From: Thiopontia sp964344135
GTDB lineage: Bacteria; Pseudomonadota; Gammaproteobacteria; GCF-002020875
Length of the DNA: 64,000 bases
NCBI GenBank assembly: GCA_964344135.1
Contig: CAYFMF010000001.1
Location: 56,505 to 120,504, forward strand
Direction of reading: 5' to 3'
The position numbers and the translations under genes were made by a program. Below the pieces are notes generated by a model that made no database searches, was not told the DNA's origin, and saw only the letters and a list, made by a program, of their open reading frames with translations. Below are positions 50,916 through 59,618 of the stretch, piece by piece; positions within the stretch are counted from its first letter, which is position 1; every line of letters begins with the position of its first letter.

Positions 50916-51514
50916 TGAGCACTGAGAAAGAAGTGACAATCAAGAAAAGAGAGGACCAGACTGCGGGTGAGCACGGCAAGTGCATGCTCAACCGTCGTCA
51001 GTTCCTGATGTACAGTGGTGCGACAGCAGCCACTGCGAGCACAGTCTCTCTCACCCTGTTCCCGGGAACAGCCAAGGCAGAACAGGCCAAGGCACGGGTG
51101 GTTGGCTATCCTCGCAAGCTGGTCGGCAAGCTGAGTGAGATGAAGGATAACGTTCCTGTAACCATCAACTATCCTGATGACGGAAAGAACTCCATGGCGA
51201 CCATGGTGAAGACCGGCGTCAAGTGTGGTGGTGGTGTCGGTCCAGGACGCGACCTGGTTGCATTCAGTGCACTCTGCACACACCAGGGTGGTCCACTGCT
51301 GGGACGTTACAAGGCGGTAGATGAGCACAGGATCATGGGTTCCTGCCCACTCCATCTCTCTACCTACGATGTAACCCGCCATGGAATCATCGTTTCCGGT
51401 CAGGCTTATGAGAGTCTGCCTCAGGTCCTTCTGGAGCTGGACGGTGACGACATCTATGCGGTTGGCATGATGGGGCTGATTTACGGCCGTAACCAGAACC
51501 TGATGGAATCTTAA
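50915..51514 (+). CDS. idrB: Rieske subunit of iodate reductase (AioB-like)
   Basis: 199 residues. A twin-arginine signal (NRRQFLMYSG, R27-R28) would export the folded Rieske-molybdoenzyme complex; the large subunit has no signal of its own and would be carried along. The [2Fe-2S] ligands are C121/H123 (CTHQGG) and C144/H147 (CPLHLS). The two Cys that form a disulfide in typical Rieske proteins (CTHxGC and CPCH) are Gly and Leu here, which usually goes with a lower reduction potential. Eleven bases separate it from the large subunit gene. Confidence 0.87.
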   Translation: MSTEKEVTIKKREDQTAGEHGKCMLNRRQFLMYSGATAATASTVSLTLFPGTAKAEQAKARVVGYPRKLVGKLSEMKDNVPVTINYPDDGKNSMATMVKTGVKCGGGVGPGRDLVAFSALCTHQGGPLLGRYKAVDEHRIMGSCPLHLSTYDVTRHGIIVSGQAYESLPQVLLELDGDDIYAVGMMGLIYGRNQNLMES

Positions 51515-51525
51515 GGAGAAAAGAT

Positions 51526-54219
51526 ATGTCTACAAATTATTATCTGCCAGAAGACTCCGCGCCATTGCCACCCAAGCATGCGGATGTCCTCACAACGGCA
51601 TGTGACTACTGTATTGTTGCCTGCGGCTACAAGGTCTATCGCTGGCCTGTAGGTTCGGGTGATGGTGGTCCCAAGGCCTCTGAGAATGCATTTGGTCAGG
51701 ATTTCCCAACCAGTGCACTTCAAAACTGGGTAGCCCCTGCACAGCATAACGTCGTTATGCACAACGGTCGTCCACATAACGTGGTCGTTGTTCCTGACAA
51801 GGATACGCAGGCGGTCAACAAGACTGGTGACTCCTCCATGCGTGGTGGTCTGCTTGCAGCCAAGTGCTACAACCCCAAGACCCCTACTCGTGATCGTCTC
51901 ACCAATCCAATGGTCCGTATCAACGGTACACTGCAGCCGGTAAGCTGGGACTTTGCGCTCGATATCGCTGCCGAGGTTGGTAAGTATGTCATCAAGAATC
52001 ATGGCGCCAATGCCTACTCTGTGAAGACTTACTCCTACCAGTACCTGGAGAATACCTACGCGATCAAGAAGTATGCACGTCGCAATGTAAACACTGCGTC
52101 GTTCACCTTCCACGATACCCCATCCGATGTAACCTCGACTCCAGGTTTCCGTGATGCGGGCTTTGACAACTTCGGTCCATCCTATGATGACTGGGGTGAT
52201 GCAGATGTGCTGCAGATTCATGGTACGGATCCCTATGAGACCAAGACCATTATCTATACGCAGTTCATCAAGCCTGCGATCGAGCGTGGGATGAAGACCA
52301 TCTGGCTCAATCCTCGTGAGACGGCCGGTATCGCCTATGCCAAGAGCAAGGGTTCTGACCAGACCATCCACTTCCAGCTGACAATCGGTACCGATACCAT
52401 CCTGATGGGTGCAATCGCCCGTGTTATCTGTGAGAACGGATGGGAGGACAAGGAGTGGACCAAGAAGTGGATCAACAGCAAGTGGGAGACCTCCTCAGGC
52501 TTCGGCCAGGGTACCCGTAATACTCCATGGCAGTGGCGTACAACCTGGGGCATGTTCCAGCTCAAGGGCGGCTTCAAGGGCTACAGTAAATGGGTGCAGT
52601 CCAAGGACGAGTACAAGGTGGAGAATGCTGCGAAGATCTGTGACGTACCTGCTGCAGATATCGTCAAGGCAGCCGAGTGGCTCACCAACAAGGGTGCAGG
52701 CACCAAGGCCTCCTTCGGTATCGAGAAGGGGTACTACTGGTCCAACAACACCGGTAACACCAATGCCGTATCCTCACTGGCCACTATCTGTGGTGCCGGT
52801 GGGCGTCCAGGTCAGGTTGTGGGCCGCTTCGGTGGTCACCAGCGTGGTGGTGCAGGTGGCGGCAGCTATCCTCGCAACAAGTCTCCTGAGAAGCGTCCAG
52901 GTCGCCGTCGTCGTTCACTCGACACGGATCGTTATCTGGTCTCCGGCCACACACGCTTTGCACATGTGATCGGTACCACCTGGATCCAGGCAATGACCGG
53001 TTCGCAGAGCCTCTACAGCAAGTTCCACGAGCTGGTACTGGCCAACCCTCACCAGGTTACATCCTATGACAAGGGTGAGATCATCGAGACCCTGAAGAAG
53101 CGTGCAGATTCAGGCGGCATGGTTGTGGTCAATCAGGATATCTACCTGCGTGATCCAATCGGTGCCCGCTTTGCGGATGTGCTCTTCCCGGCTGCAACCT
53201 GGGGTGAGGTTGACTTCACTCGATCCAATGGTGAGCGTCGTCTTCGCATCTACAACAAGTTCTACGATGCCCCGGGACAGGCGATGCCTGACTGGTGGAT
53301 CATCGGTGGAATGGCCAGCCGCATGGGTTACGAAGGCTTTGACTGGAAGAGCTCCAATGAGGTTTGCGAGGAGTCTTCCCGTTCCAGTCGTGGTAACCGC
53401 AAGGCATACCACATGATCAAGGTTGCCGCACATCGTGAAGGCAAGACCCTGCATGAGAAGATGCGAGAGTTTGGTACGACTGGTATCCAGGGGCCAACTG
53501 TCTATAACTACAACACCGGCGAGCTGCATGGGACCAAGCGTCTCCATGACACCACGCTGACTGAGGCAGATATGGAGAGAATGGGTGTCACTCAGGGTGC
53601 CAATATGACCAACAAGAAGATGACACACTTCAACTCGCAGACCGGTAAGGTCAATATCCAGAAGCATCCATGGAAGCTGTTTGCAGACTTCCATGAGTGG
53701 CTGTCGCCCAAGGGTGATGAGCTCTGGTTCTCCAATGGACGTATCAACGAGATCTGGCAGTCCGGATTCGATGATGTGGAACGTCGTCCATACGTGACCC
53801 AGCGCTGGCCAGAGAACTGGGTTGAGATTCACCCTGATGATGCCAAGGCTCGTGGAATCGAGTCCGGTGACCAGGTGATGCTCTACTCGGATCGTGTGGT
53901 CGAGTCGAAAGACACCATCCTCGGTGTGCACGGAAGTGACTTCCAGTTCTCATCCATGATGAAGAATGGTCACCTCAAGCTCACCAAGGCTGCGGTCACG
54001 GCAGTTGCCATTGTCGCTCCTCACCTCAAGAAGGGGATGATGTACGGCAACATGCTGGATATGCGCCAGCCCAACAATGCGTTGCAGAACCGCGTGGTCG
54101 ACCAGATCAGTGGTAACTACAACTACAAGATGGGTGTGGCGAAGGTGAAGAGGATTGGTGAGTCCAAGTACAAGAAGGAGTTCCGCTCCATGTCTTGGGC
54201 ACCACGCAACATCGTCTAA
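51526..54219 (+). CDS. idrA: Molybdopterin catalytic subunit of dissimilatory iodate reductase (arsenite-oxidase-like)
   Basis: 897-residue DMSO-reductase-superfamily enzyme close to AioA. Near the N-terminus C26-x2-C29-x3-C33 (TTACDYCIVACGYK) would hold a [3Fe-4S] cluster as in AioA. No Cys is seen in the segment where other family members ligate molybdenum, consistent with AioA-type metal binding. The length exceeds AioA (about 825). I call it IdrA because of the adjacent Rieske subunit and two diheme peroxidases, the marker set of iodate-respiring bacteria. Arsenite oxidase is the main alternative. A strong terminator follows. Confidence 0.8.
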   Translation: MSTNYYLPEDSAPLPPKHADVLTTACDYCIVACGYKVYRWPVGSGDGGPKASENAFGQDFPTSALQNWVAPAQHNVVMHNGRPHNVVVVPDKDTQAVNKTGDSSMRGGLLAAKCYNPKTPTRDRLTNPMVRINGTLQPVSWDFALDIAAEVGKYVIKNHGANAYSVKTYSYQYLENTYAIKKYARRNVNTASFTFHDTPSDVTSTPGFRDAGFDNFGPSYDDWGDADVLQIHGTDPYETKTIIYTQFIKPAIERGMKTIWLNPRETAGIAYAKSKGSDQTIHFQLTIGTDTILMGAIARVICENGWEDKEWTKKWINSKWETSSGFGQGTRNTPWQWRTTWGMFQLKGGFKGYSKWVQSKDEYKVENAAKICDVPAADIVKAAEWLTNKGAGTKASFGIEKGYYWSNNTGNTNAVSSLATICGAGGRPGQVVGRFGGHQRGGAGGGSYPRNKSPEKRPGRRRRSLDTDRYLVSGHTRFAHVIGTTWIQAMTGSQSLYSKFHELVLANPHQVTSYDKGEIIETLKKRADSGGMVVVNQDIYLRDPIGARFADVLFPAATWGEVDFTRSNGERRLRIYNKFYDAPGQAMPDWWIIGGMASRMGYEGFDWKSSNEVCEESSRSSRGNRKAYHMIKVAAHREGKTLHEKMREFGTTGIQGPTVYNYNTGELHGTKRLHDTTLTEADMERMGVTQGANMTNKKMTHFNSQTGKVNIQKHPWKLFADFHEWLSPKGDELWFSNGRINEIWQSGFDDVERRPYVTQRWPENWVEIHPDDAKARGIESGDQVMLYSDRVVESKDTILGVHGSDFQFSSMMKNGHLKLTKAAVTAVAIVAPHLKKGMMYGNMLDMRQPNNALQNRVVDQISGNYNYKMGVAKVKRIGESKYKKEFRSMSWAPRNIV

Positions 54220-54242
54220 ACCGACCAGGTGTTCAACCGAAA

Positions 54243-54275
54243 ACCCCGGCAGCGGCAACGCTGTCGGGGTTTTTT
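54243..54275 (+). terminator. Rho-independent terminator after idrA
   Basis: ACCCCGGCAGCG pairs with CGCTGTCGGGGT around a GCAA loop and is followed by six T, ending the idr operon 24 bases after the stop. Confidence 0.9.
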
Positions 54276-54357
54276 CATCGATTCAGAAAAGCATTATCGG
54301 TGCCTGTTGGTGACTTTCTCATTCCTGCGTTACAAAGGTCTGCTCCACTATCAGTTT

Positions 54358-54384
54358 GTCACTCCCGCGTAGGCGGGAATCTGG
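54358..54384. repeat. REP-like CCCGCGTAGGCGGGAAT element
   Basis: GTCACTCCCGCGTAGGCGGGAATC resembles the widespread intergenic repeat containing TTCCCGCxxxGGCGGGAA. It lies in the 292-base idrA-ubiT interval, which otherwise shows only the idr terminator and no gene. Confidence 0.65.
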
Positions 54385-54511
54385 TTTGTAATCTACTGTC
54401 TTCCGGTTCTCTGCCATTGCGGGAATAACCATTTGCACAGCATCAGTGTCAGAATGAGTATTACCGAAAGAGCATTACACACGGGGATGACCTGCCCCTT
54501 TCGATGTTACA

Positions 54512-55018
54512 ATGGGAACCATGGAAAACAGTTATCACGCAGGAGAGGGTGGCGGCAATCCGCAGATCCCCCCATTTCTGGCAACACCACTGAAGATGGT
54601 TCCCAATGTGGTCCATACACAGCTTCTGGTAGCGGTGCTGAACCACGTTTTCAAACAGCAGCTGCGTGATGGCGACCTCGATTTCCTGGAGTCCCGCACT
54701 GCGGTGATTCGTCTCCTCGATGCAGGGGTGGAGTTCCGTTTTACCAAGGGGCGCAAGGGGCTGGTGGCCCACTCCGGAGAGGGGCCAATTGATCTGGCGA
54801 TCAGTGGCAACCTCTACGACTTTCTCCAGCTCTCTCTGGGGGAGGAGGACCCTGATACCCTCTTTTTCCAGCGTCGTATCCGACTTGAGGGGGATGTGGA
54901 GCTTGGGTTGGAGACCAAGAACCTGATCTATGGGCTCGATGTTGAGTCACTCTCGATTCCTGCCCCGCTGCGGATGGCCTTCGACAAGGCGATCAGCTTC
55001 TACAGAGATCAGAAGTAA
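54512..55018 (+). CDS. ubiT: Ubiquinone biosynthesis accessory factor UbiT (SCP2 domain)
   Basis: 168-residue SCP2 lipid-binding protein of the YhbT family, needed for O2-independent ubiquinone synthesis, where it presents lipid intermediates. FLATPLKMVPNVVHTQLLVAVLNHVF at the N-terminus and the hydrophobic core GPIDLAISGNLYDFLQL fit the family. Two starts, 54512 and 54521, are possible. ubiU and ubiV lie 2.4 kb downstream, giving a complete UbiTUV set. Confidence 0.85.
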   Translation: MGTMENSYHAGEGGGNPQIPPFLATPLKMVPNVVHTQLLVAVLNHVFKQQLRDGDLDFLESRTAVIRLLDAGVEFRFTKGRKGLVAHSGEGPIDLAISGNLYDFLQLSLGEEDPDTLFFQRRIRLEGDVELGLETKNLIYGLDVESLSIPAPLRMAFDKAISFYRDQK

Positions 55019-55091
55019 CCAACCGATTTAATCAAGAAATATTGGGTTCCCACCTACTGATCCGGCGGGGGATCCGATATACTTTTCGATT

Positions 55092-56018
55092 ATGGCACTG
55101 ACCGACTACATCAACACCTTTGGAGGCACCATGCAGGCCCGTTTTGGGGTGCGTGTACACAAGGTTGCGATTGATGCCGGATTTACCTGCCCCAATATTG
55201 ATGGCTCCAAGGGGCGGGGAGGTTGCACCTTCTGCAATAACGTCTCCTTCAGTCCGCATGGCAGGGCGCCGCGAGGGGTGGCGGAGCAGATTGAGTCGGG
55301 TCGCCAGGTGATCCGCAGGCGGACCGGAGCCGAGCGCTATATCGCCTACTTTCAGGCCTATACCAACACCTATGCTGATCCAGATGCGCTTAACGAGATG
55401 TATCGCGAGGCACTCTCCGAGCCGGATGTGGTCGGGATCTCGATTGGCACGCGCCCCGACTGCGTGCCCGATCCGGTACTCGATCTGTTGGCCGGCTATC
55501 GGGAGGAGGGGCACGAGGTGTGGCTGGAGCTGGGGCTGCAGTCCGCATTCGACGAGACCCTGGATCGGGTCAACCGGCTCCACTACTTCTCCGAGTACCG
55601 TCAGGCGGTTCGCGCCGCACAGTTGCGTGGACTGCAGCTCTGCACCCATCTGATTGCCGGGCTCCCGGGGGAGGGGGATCGCCACTATCGGGAGACGATG
55701 GATCGGGTGCTGGAGCTGGGAACGGATGGTTTCAAGTTTCATCCACTCCATGTGGTGAAGGGGACCATGTTGGCCAATGAGTGGCGTCGTGGGGAGTTTG
55801 AGCCACTGACCCAGGAGCAGTATGTGGAGATTGTGGCCAACTGGATTGAGCAGGCCCCGCAGGAGATGGTCTACCACCGGCTGACCGCAACCGCATCGCA
55901 GGATATTCTGCTCGCTCCCGTCTGGTGCTCCAAAAAATGGGATGTACTCAACGCCATTGAGGCTGAACTGCAGCGTCGTCAGATCCGCAATGCAATGCCA
56001 CAGGTGAAGGCGGTATGA
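55092..56018 (+). CDS. Radical SAM protein, YhcC/TIGR01212 family
   Basis: 308 residues with the 4Fe-4S site of this family (C-P-N at about residue 36, then GRGGCTFCNN), VGISIGTRPDC and the C-terminal HRLTATASQDILLAPVW. The function of the family is unsettled; tRNA-linked chemistry has been proposed. It overlaps the downstream flavin monooxygenase gene by 4 bases, so the two are coupled. RBS is unclear upstream of the ATG. Confidence 0.85.
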   Translation: MALTDYINTFGGTMQARFGVRVHKVAIDAGFTCPNIDGSKGRGGCTFCNNVSFSPHGRAPRGVAEQIESGRQVIRRRTGAERYIAYFQAYTNTYADPDALNEMYREALSEPDVVGISIGTRPDCVPDPVLDLLAGYREEGHEVWLELGLQSAFDETLDRVNRLHYFSEYRQAVRAAQLRGLQLCTHLIAGLPGEGDRHYRETMDRVLELGTDGFKFHPLHVVKGTMLANEWRRGEFEPLTQEQYVEIVANWIEQAPQEMVYHRLTATASQDILLAPVWCSKKWDVLNAIEAELQRRQIRNAMPQVKAV

Positions 56019-57277
56019 GCAGCAGAGAGATTGATATTATCGTTATCGGGGGAGGCGCCGCCGGGCTCAGTTTTGGCTGCTCTCTGGCTGATACCGGTCT
56101 GCGGGTTCTGATTCTGGAGCGTCAGGAGCTGGATGTGATCCAGCATCCGAAAATGGATGGGCGAGACTTCGCCAATACCCACCTCTCCAGGAAGGTGATG
56201 GAGGAGCTCGGGGTCTGGGAGCGAATCCCGGAGCAGGAGATTGCACCACTGCGTGAGGCAAAGGTGGTGGATGGGGAGTCCGATTATACCTTGCAGTTTG
56301 ATACCAGCGGACGGTCGGTTGATGAGCTCGGCTATCTGATCTCCAACCATGTGATCCGCAGGGCACTCTATGAGCAGGTCTCCGAGGCGACCAATGTGGA
56401 GATTCGTGATGGGGTTGAGGTCACTGCGCTCCATACCGATCGTGATGGGGCCCATGTCACCCTCTCAGGCGGGGAGCAGATTCGGGCAGAGATGGTGGTC
56501 TCTGCAGATAGCCGCTTCTCAGCCACCCGCAGGATGATGGGGATCTCTGCCGACATGTTCGATTTTGGGCGTACCGCCATCGTCTGTCGCGTCACCCATG
56601 AGAAGTCGCATGATCAGACCGCCTACGAGTGTTTCCGTTATGGGCGAACCCTGGCACTGTTGCCACTCAATGGGTACCACGCCTCGGTGGTGATTACGGT
56701 CCCCTCCAGCCAGGCGCAACACTACATGGAGATGGAGCCGGAGCAGTTCAATGCCGCCATTGAGGAGGGGCTGGGCCACCAGTTTGGCAGGATGCAGCTC
56801 AACGGGGAGCGCTTCTCCTATCCACTGGTGGCGGTTCATGCCAACCACTTTGTCGGGACCCGTTATGCCCTGCTGGGTGATGCGGCGGTGGGGATGCATC
56901 CGGTGACGGCGCATGGTTTCAATCTTGGGCTGCGTGGGCAGAATACGCTGGCGCGCAGGATGAAAGAGGCGATGGGGCGGGGAGAGCCCTTCTATGGGGA
57001 CGAGGTACTGAGCCACTACGAGCGTCAACAGATGGTCGCCAGCCGCCCGATCTACCATGGAACCAATGCCATTGTCCGCCTCTTCACCAATGACACTGCC
57101 CCGGCACGGCTGCTGAGAAAGGCGGCGCTCCGTTTTGGCAACAATTTCCCTCCGGTGCAGTGGGCCATCATCCACAAGCTGACCGAGGTGGGTGGGATCA
57201 GTGGATTGGAGCTCCCCTCACTGAGTGATCTTCCTGCCTCCCTTCCAGGGAAGTTCCCAAAGTACTCGACCCGATAA
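56015..57277 (+). CDS. ubiM: UbiM-like FAD-dependent ubiquinone hydroxylase
   Basis: 420-residue UbiH/UbiF/UbiL/UbiM-family flavin monooxygenase with the Rossmann motif VIGGGAAGLSFGCSLAD, the middle region DSRFSATRR and the second FAD motif LLGDAAVGMHPVTAHGFNLGL. The C-terminal extension and location in a ubiTUV locus suggest UbiM, an enzyme that hydroxylates one or more ring positions with O2. A bacterium with both UbiM and UbiUV could switch between aerobic and anaerobic hydroxylation. UbiH-like identity is the alternative. Confidence 0.75.
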   Translation: MSSREIDIIVIGGGAAGLSFGCSLADTGLRVLILERQELDVIQHPKMDGRDFANTHLSRKVMEELGVWERIPEQEIAPLREAKVVDGESDYTLQFDTSGRSVDELGYLISNHVIRRALYEQVSEATNVEIRDGVEVTALHTDRDGAHVTLSGGEQIRAEMVVSADSRFSATRRMMGISADMFDFGRTAIVCRVTHEKSHDQTAYECFRYGRTLALLPLNGYHASVVITVPSSQAQHYMEMEPEQFNAAIEEGLGHQFGRMQLNGERFSYPLVAVHANHFVGTRYALLGDAAVGMHPVTAHGFNLGLRGQNTLARRMKEAMGRGEPFYGDEVLSHYERQQMVASRPIYHGTNAIVRLFTNDTAPARLLRKAALRFGNNFPPVQWAIIHKLTEVGGISGLELPSLSDLPASLPGKFPKYSTR

Positions 57278-57335
57278 GGTTGAGGGGAGAGGTTTGACCC
57301 CGTAGTTGTGTAGTTGACGGAGAGGCGGTTCTGGC

Positions 57336-57349
57336 TTGATCTGGCTCAA
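57336..57349 (+). promoter_or_regulatory. FNR/Anr-like box upstream of ubiU
   Basis: TTGATCTGGCTCAA matches the FNR consensus TTGAT-N4-ATCAA at nine of ten defined positions. It lies 87 bases before the ubiU ATG. A 9-base inverted repeat (CAATTCCAC at 57393-57401 and GTGGAATTG at 57415-57423) sits nearer the start codon and may be a second regulatory site. Confidence 0.6.
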
Positions 57350-57436
57350 TGGAGTCTGCGATAGGGTTCGATTCTGGGGGCTGAATCCACTACAATTCCA
57401 CACCATTATCCGTAGTGGAATTGTGGAATATAAAAC

Positions 57437-58435
57437 ATGGAACTGGTTTGCCCGGCAGGTAATCTCCCTTCACTGAAGGCGGCGGTCGACAATGGCGCCG
57501 ATGCGGTCTATATGGGGTTCAAGGATGATACCAATGCCCGTAATTTTGCCGGCCTCAACTTCAATGAGAGGAATATCGGTCAGGGGATCGAGTATGCCCA
57601 TAGTCATGGGGCACGTCTCTTTGCGGCCATCAATACCTTTCCCCAGCCCAGTGGTTGGGAGCGCTGGACCGGTGCGGTGGATCGTGCCGCCGAGGCGGGG
57701 GTGGATGCGGTCATTCTGGCCGATATCGGGATCCTCGACTATGCGGCCAACCGCTGGCCCGATCTGAATCTGCACCTCTCGGTACAGGGGTCGGCCACCA
57801 ACTACGAGGCGATCCGCTTCATGGAGCAGACCTTTGGCATTCGCCGGGTAGTGATCCCGCGGGTGCTCTCCGCACCACAGGTGCGCCATCTTGCAGAGCA
57901 CACCCCGATTCCGCTGGAGCTGTTTGGCTTTGGCAGCCTCTGCGTGATGGTGGAGGGGCGCTGCCTGCTCTCCTCCTATGCAACCGGTCGCTCCCCCAAC
58001 ACCTATGGGGCCTGTTCACCGGGAAGCCATGTGGAGTGGATTGATCGCAAGGATGGGGGGATGGAGACCCGGCTTGGCGGAATTCTGGTTGATAGCTATA
58101 ACGCGGGGGAGAGTGCCGGCTATCCAACCATCTGCAAGGGACGCTTTGAGGTCCAGGGGAAAGAGGGGTATGCGATTGAGGAGCCCACCAGTCTCAACAC
58201 CCTGGAGCTGTTGCCGGAGATGGTGGAGATGGGGATTGCAGCGATCAAGATCGAGGGGCGGCAGCGCAGCCCCGCCTATGTGGCACAGGTGACCCGGGTC
58301 TGGCGTGAGGCGATTGATGCCTACAGGCGAGATCCTGCTGCTTATCGGGTCCAGGCGGCCTGGAATGCAGAGCTGGACAGGGTCGCAGAGGGGGCCCAGA
58401 CAACACTGGGTGCCTACCACCGGGCATGGCAATAA
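57437..58435 (+). CDS. ubiU: O2-independent ubiquinone hydroxylation protein UbiU
   Basis: U32-peptidase-family iron-sulfur protein of 332 residues that pairs with UbiV to hydroxylate ubiquinone precursors without oxygen. The N-terminus MELVCPAGNLPSLKAAVDN is almost the E. coli UbiU sequence. Cysteines in GSLCVMVEGRC, YGAC and further on (TICKG) are the likely 4Fe-4S ligands. A 276-base gap with an inverted-repeat element separates it from ubiV, whereas the E. coli genes are nearly contiguous. Confidence 0.93.
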   Translation: MELVCPAGNLPSLKAAVDNGADAVYMGFKDDTNARNFAGLNFNERNIGQGIEYAHSHGARLFAAINTFPQPSGWERWTGAVDRAAEAGVDAVILADIGILDYAANRWPDLNLHLSVQGSATNYEAIRFMEQTFGIRRVVIPRVLSAPQVRHLAEHTPIPLELFGFGSLCVMVEGRCLLSSYATGRSPNTYGACSPGSHVEWIDRKDGGMETRLGGILVDSYNAGESAGYPTICKGRFEVQGKEGYAIEEPTSLNTLELLPEMVEMGIAAIKIEGRQRSPAYVAQVTRVWREAIDAYRRDPAAYRVQAAWNAELDRVAEGAQTTLGAYHRAWQ

Positions 58436-58540
58436 TCCTGGACTCCACGGTTGACCGCAGTAGATAGTCGTAATGAAAAATAATAGAGCCCCCAATGCCC
58501 TTTGGTATGTTCGATGGCTGTGCATGGCTACAGACCAGAT

Positions 58541-58682
58541 TGCACATCCAGGCGTCCACATAACTGTGTTACAACTCCTTGCAATAGCGGGCTACAAGGT
58601 AATGAATTGCCGCCAGGCAAGAGAAGGTGCCCAGGGGTATTCCGTGTCGTTGTGCCTTGTTCTGCGTACGCCTGGATGCACA
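58541..58682. mobile_element. Inverted-repeat element between ubiU and ubiV
   Basis: ATCCAGGCGT at 58546-58555 is mirrored by ACGCCTGGAT at 58668-58677, inside longer, looser arms (58541-58555 and 58668-58682). About 140 bases lie between, with no gene. It looks like a small MITE. Its right end is 29 bases before the ubiV ATG, so it may carry or disrupt the intercistronic signal. Confidence 0.6.
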
Positions 58683-58711
58683 CTCTGGCCTGTTCAACCG
58701 GGGAATCCAGG

Positions 58712-59608
58712 ATGAAGATCTCACTTGGCCCCATCCTCTACTACTGGCCAGAGGAGAAGATCCGCTCCTTCTACCGGCAGGTGGCGGAGTCTCCGGTTGA
58801 TATTGTCTATTTGGGGGAGACCATCTGCTCCAAGCGCCGTTCACTCAATATCGACCAGTGGATCGAGATTGCGAGGGAGCTCAGGTCGGAAGGAAAGGAG
58901 GTGGTGCTCTCCACCCTGGCACTGCTGGAGGCGGAATCGGAGCTCAAGAGCCTGCGACGGATCTGTGGGAATGGTGAGTTCCTGGTAGAGGCCAACGACC
59001 TTGCTGCGGTCAATCTTCGTTCCGGGCAGGGGGAGCCCTTTGTGGTGGGGCACTCGGTCAATGTCTACAACCAGGGGACAATGAGGGTGCTGGCCGAGGC
59101 GGGGATGAGCCGCTGGGTACTGCCGGTGGAGCTGTCGCGAGACACACTCAGGGATCTCCAGCAGGGGCGACCGGAGGGGGTGGAGACCGAGGTCTTTGCC
59201 TGGGGGCGGATCCCGCTCGCCTATGCGGCACGCTGCTACACTGCCCGTCACTACAATCTGCCGAAGGATGATTGCCAGTACCGCTGTCTGAGTGATCCGG
59301 ACGGGATGCTGCTCAGGACCAAGGAGGGGCAGCCCTTCCTCACCATCAATGGAATTCAGACCCAGTCTGCCCAGAGCTGCAATCTGCTCGGCGCGATGGA
59401 GGAGATGCGCGCACTCGGTGTCGATGTGGTACGGGTCAGTCCGCAGGCAGACTCCACCCCGGAGATTCTGCAGCTGTTTGATCGGCTGCAGCGCAGGGAG
59501 ATCTCAATGGAGGATGCGATGGCGGCAGCCGGGTGCTTTCTCCCCCATGGTGGGGTAGATGGCTACTGGCGTGGTGAGGCGGGAATTAGCCAGACCGAAC
59601 CGGTCTGA
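58712..59608 (+). CDS. ubiV: O2-independent ubiquinone hydroxylation protein UbiV
   Basis: Partner of UbiU, 298 residues from the ATG giving MKISLGPILYYWPEEK, which matches E. coli UbiV and is preceded by AGGA; upstream in-frame starts would read through the repeat element and are rejected. Cys in ARCYTARHYNLPKDDCQYRC and SAQSCNLLG are the probable 4Fe-4S ligands. It ends 10 bases before the convergent pseudouridine synthase gene. Confidence 0.92.
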   Translation: MKISLGPILYYWPEEKIRSFYRQVAESPVDIVYLGETICSKRRSLNIDQWIEIARELRSEGKEVVLSTLALLEAESELKSLRRICGNGEFLVEANDLAAVNLRSGQGEPFVVGHSVNVYNQGTMRVLAEAGMSRWVLPVELSRDTLRDLQQGRPEGVETEVFAWGRIPLAYAARCYTARHYNLPKDDCQYRCLSDPDGMLLRTKEGQPFLTINGIQTQSAQSCNLLGAMEEMRALGVDVVRVSPQADSTPEILQLFDRLQRREISMEDAMAAAGCFLPHGGVDGYWRGEAGISQTEPV

Positions 59609-59618
59609 GTGGTTGAGC

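Noticed and set aside
51526..54219. Arsenite oxidase (AioA) as the primary call for the molybdoenzyme
   Set aside because: The fold and Rieske partner fit, but two adjacent diheme peroxidases and the greater length favour iodate reductase. It is kept as the main alternative, since reading alone cannot place it in a tree.
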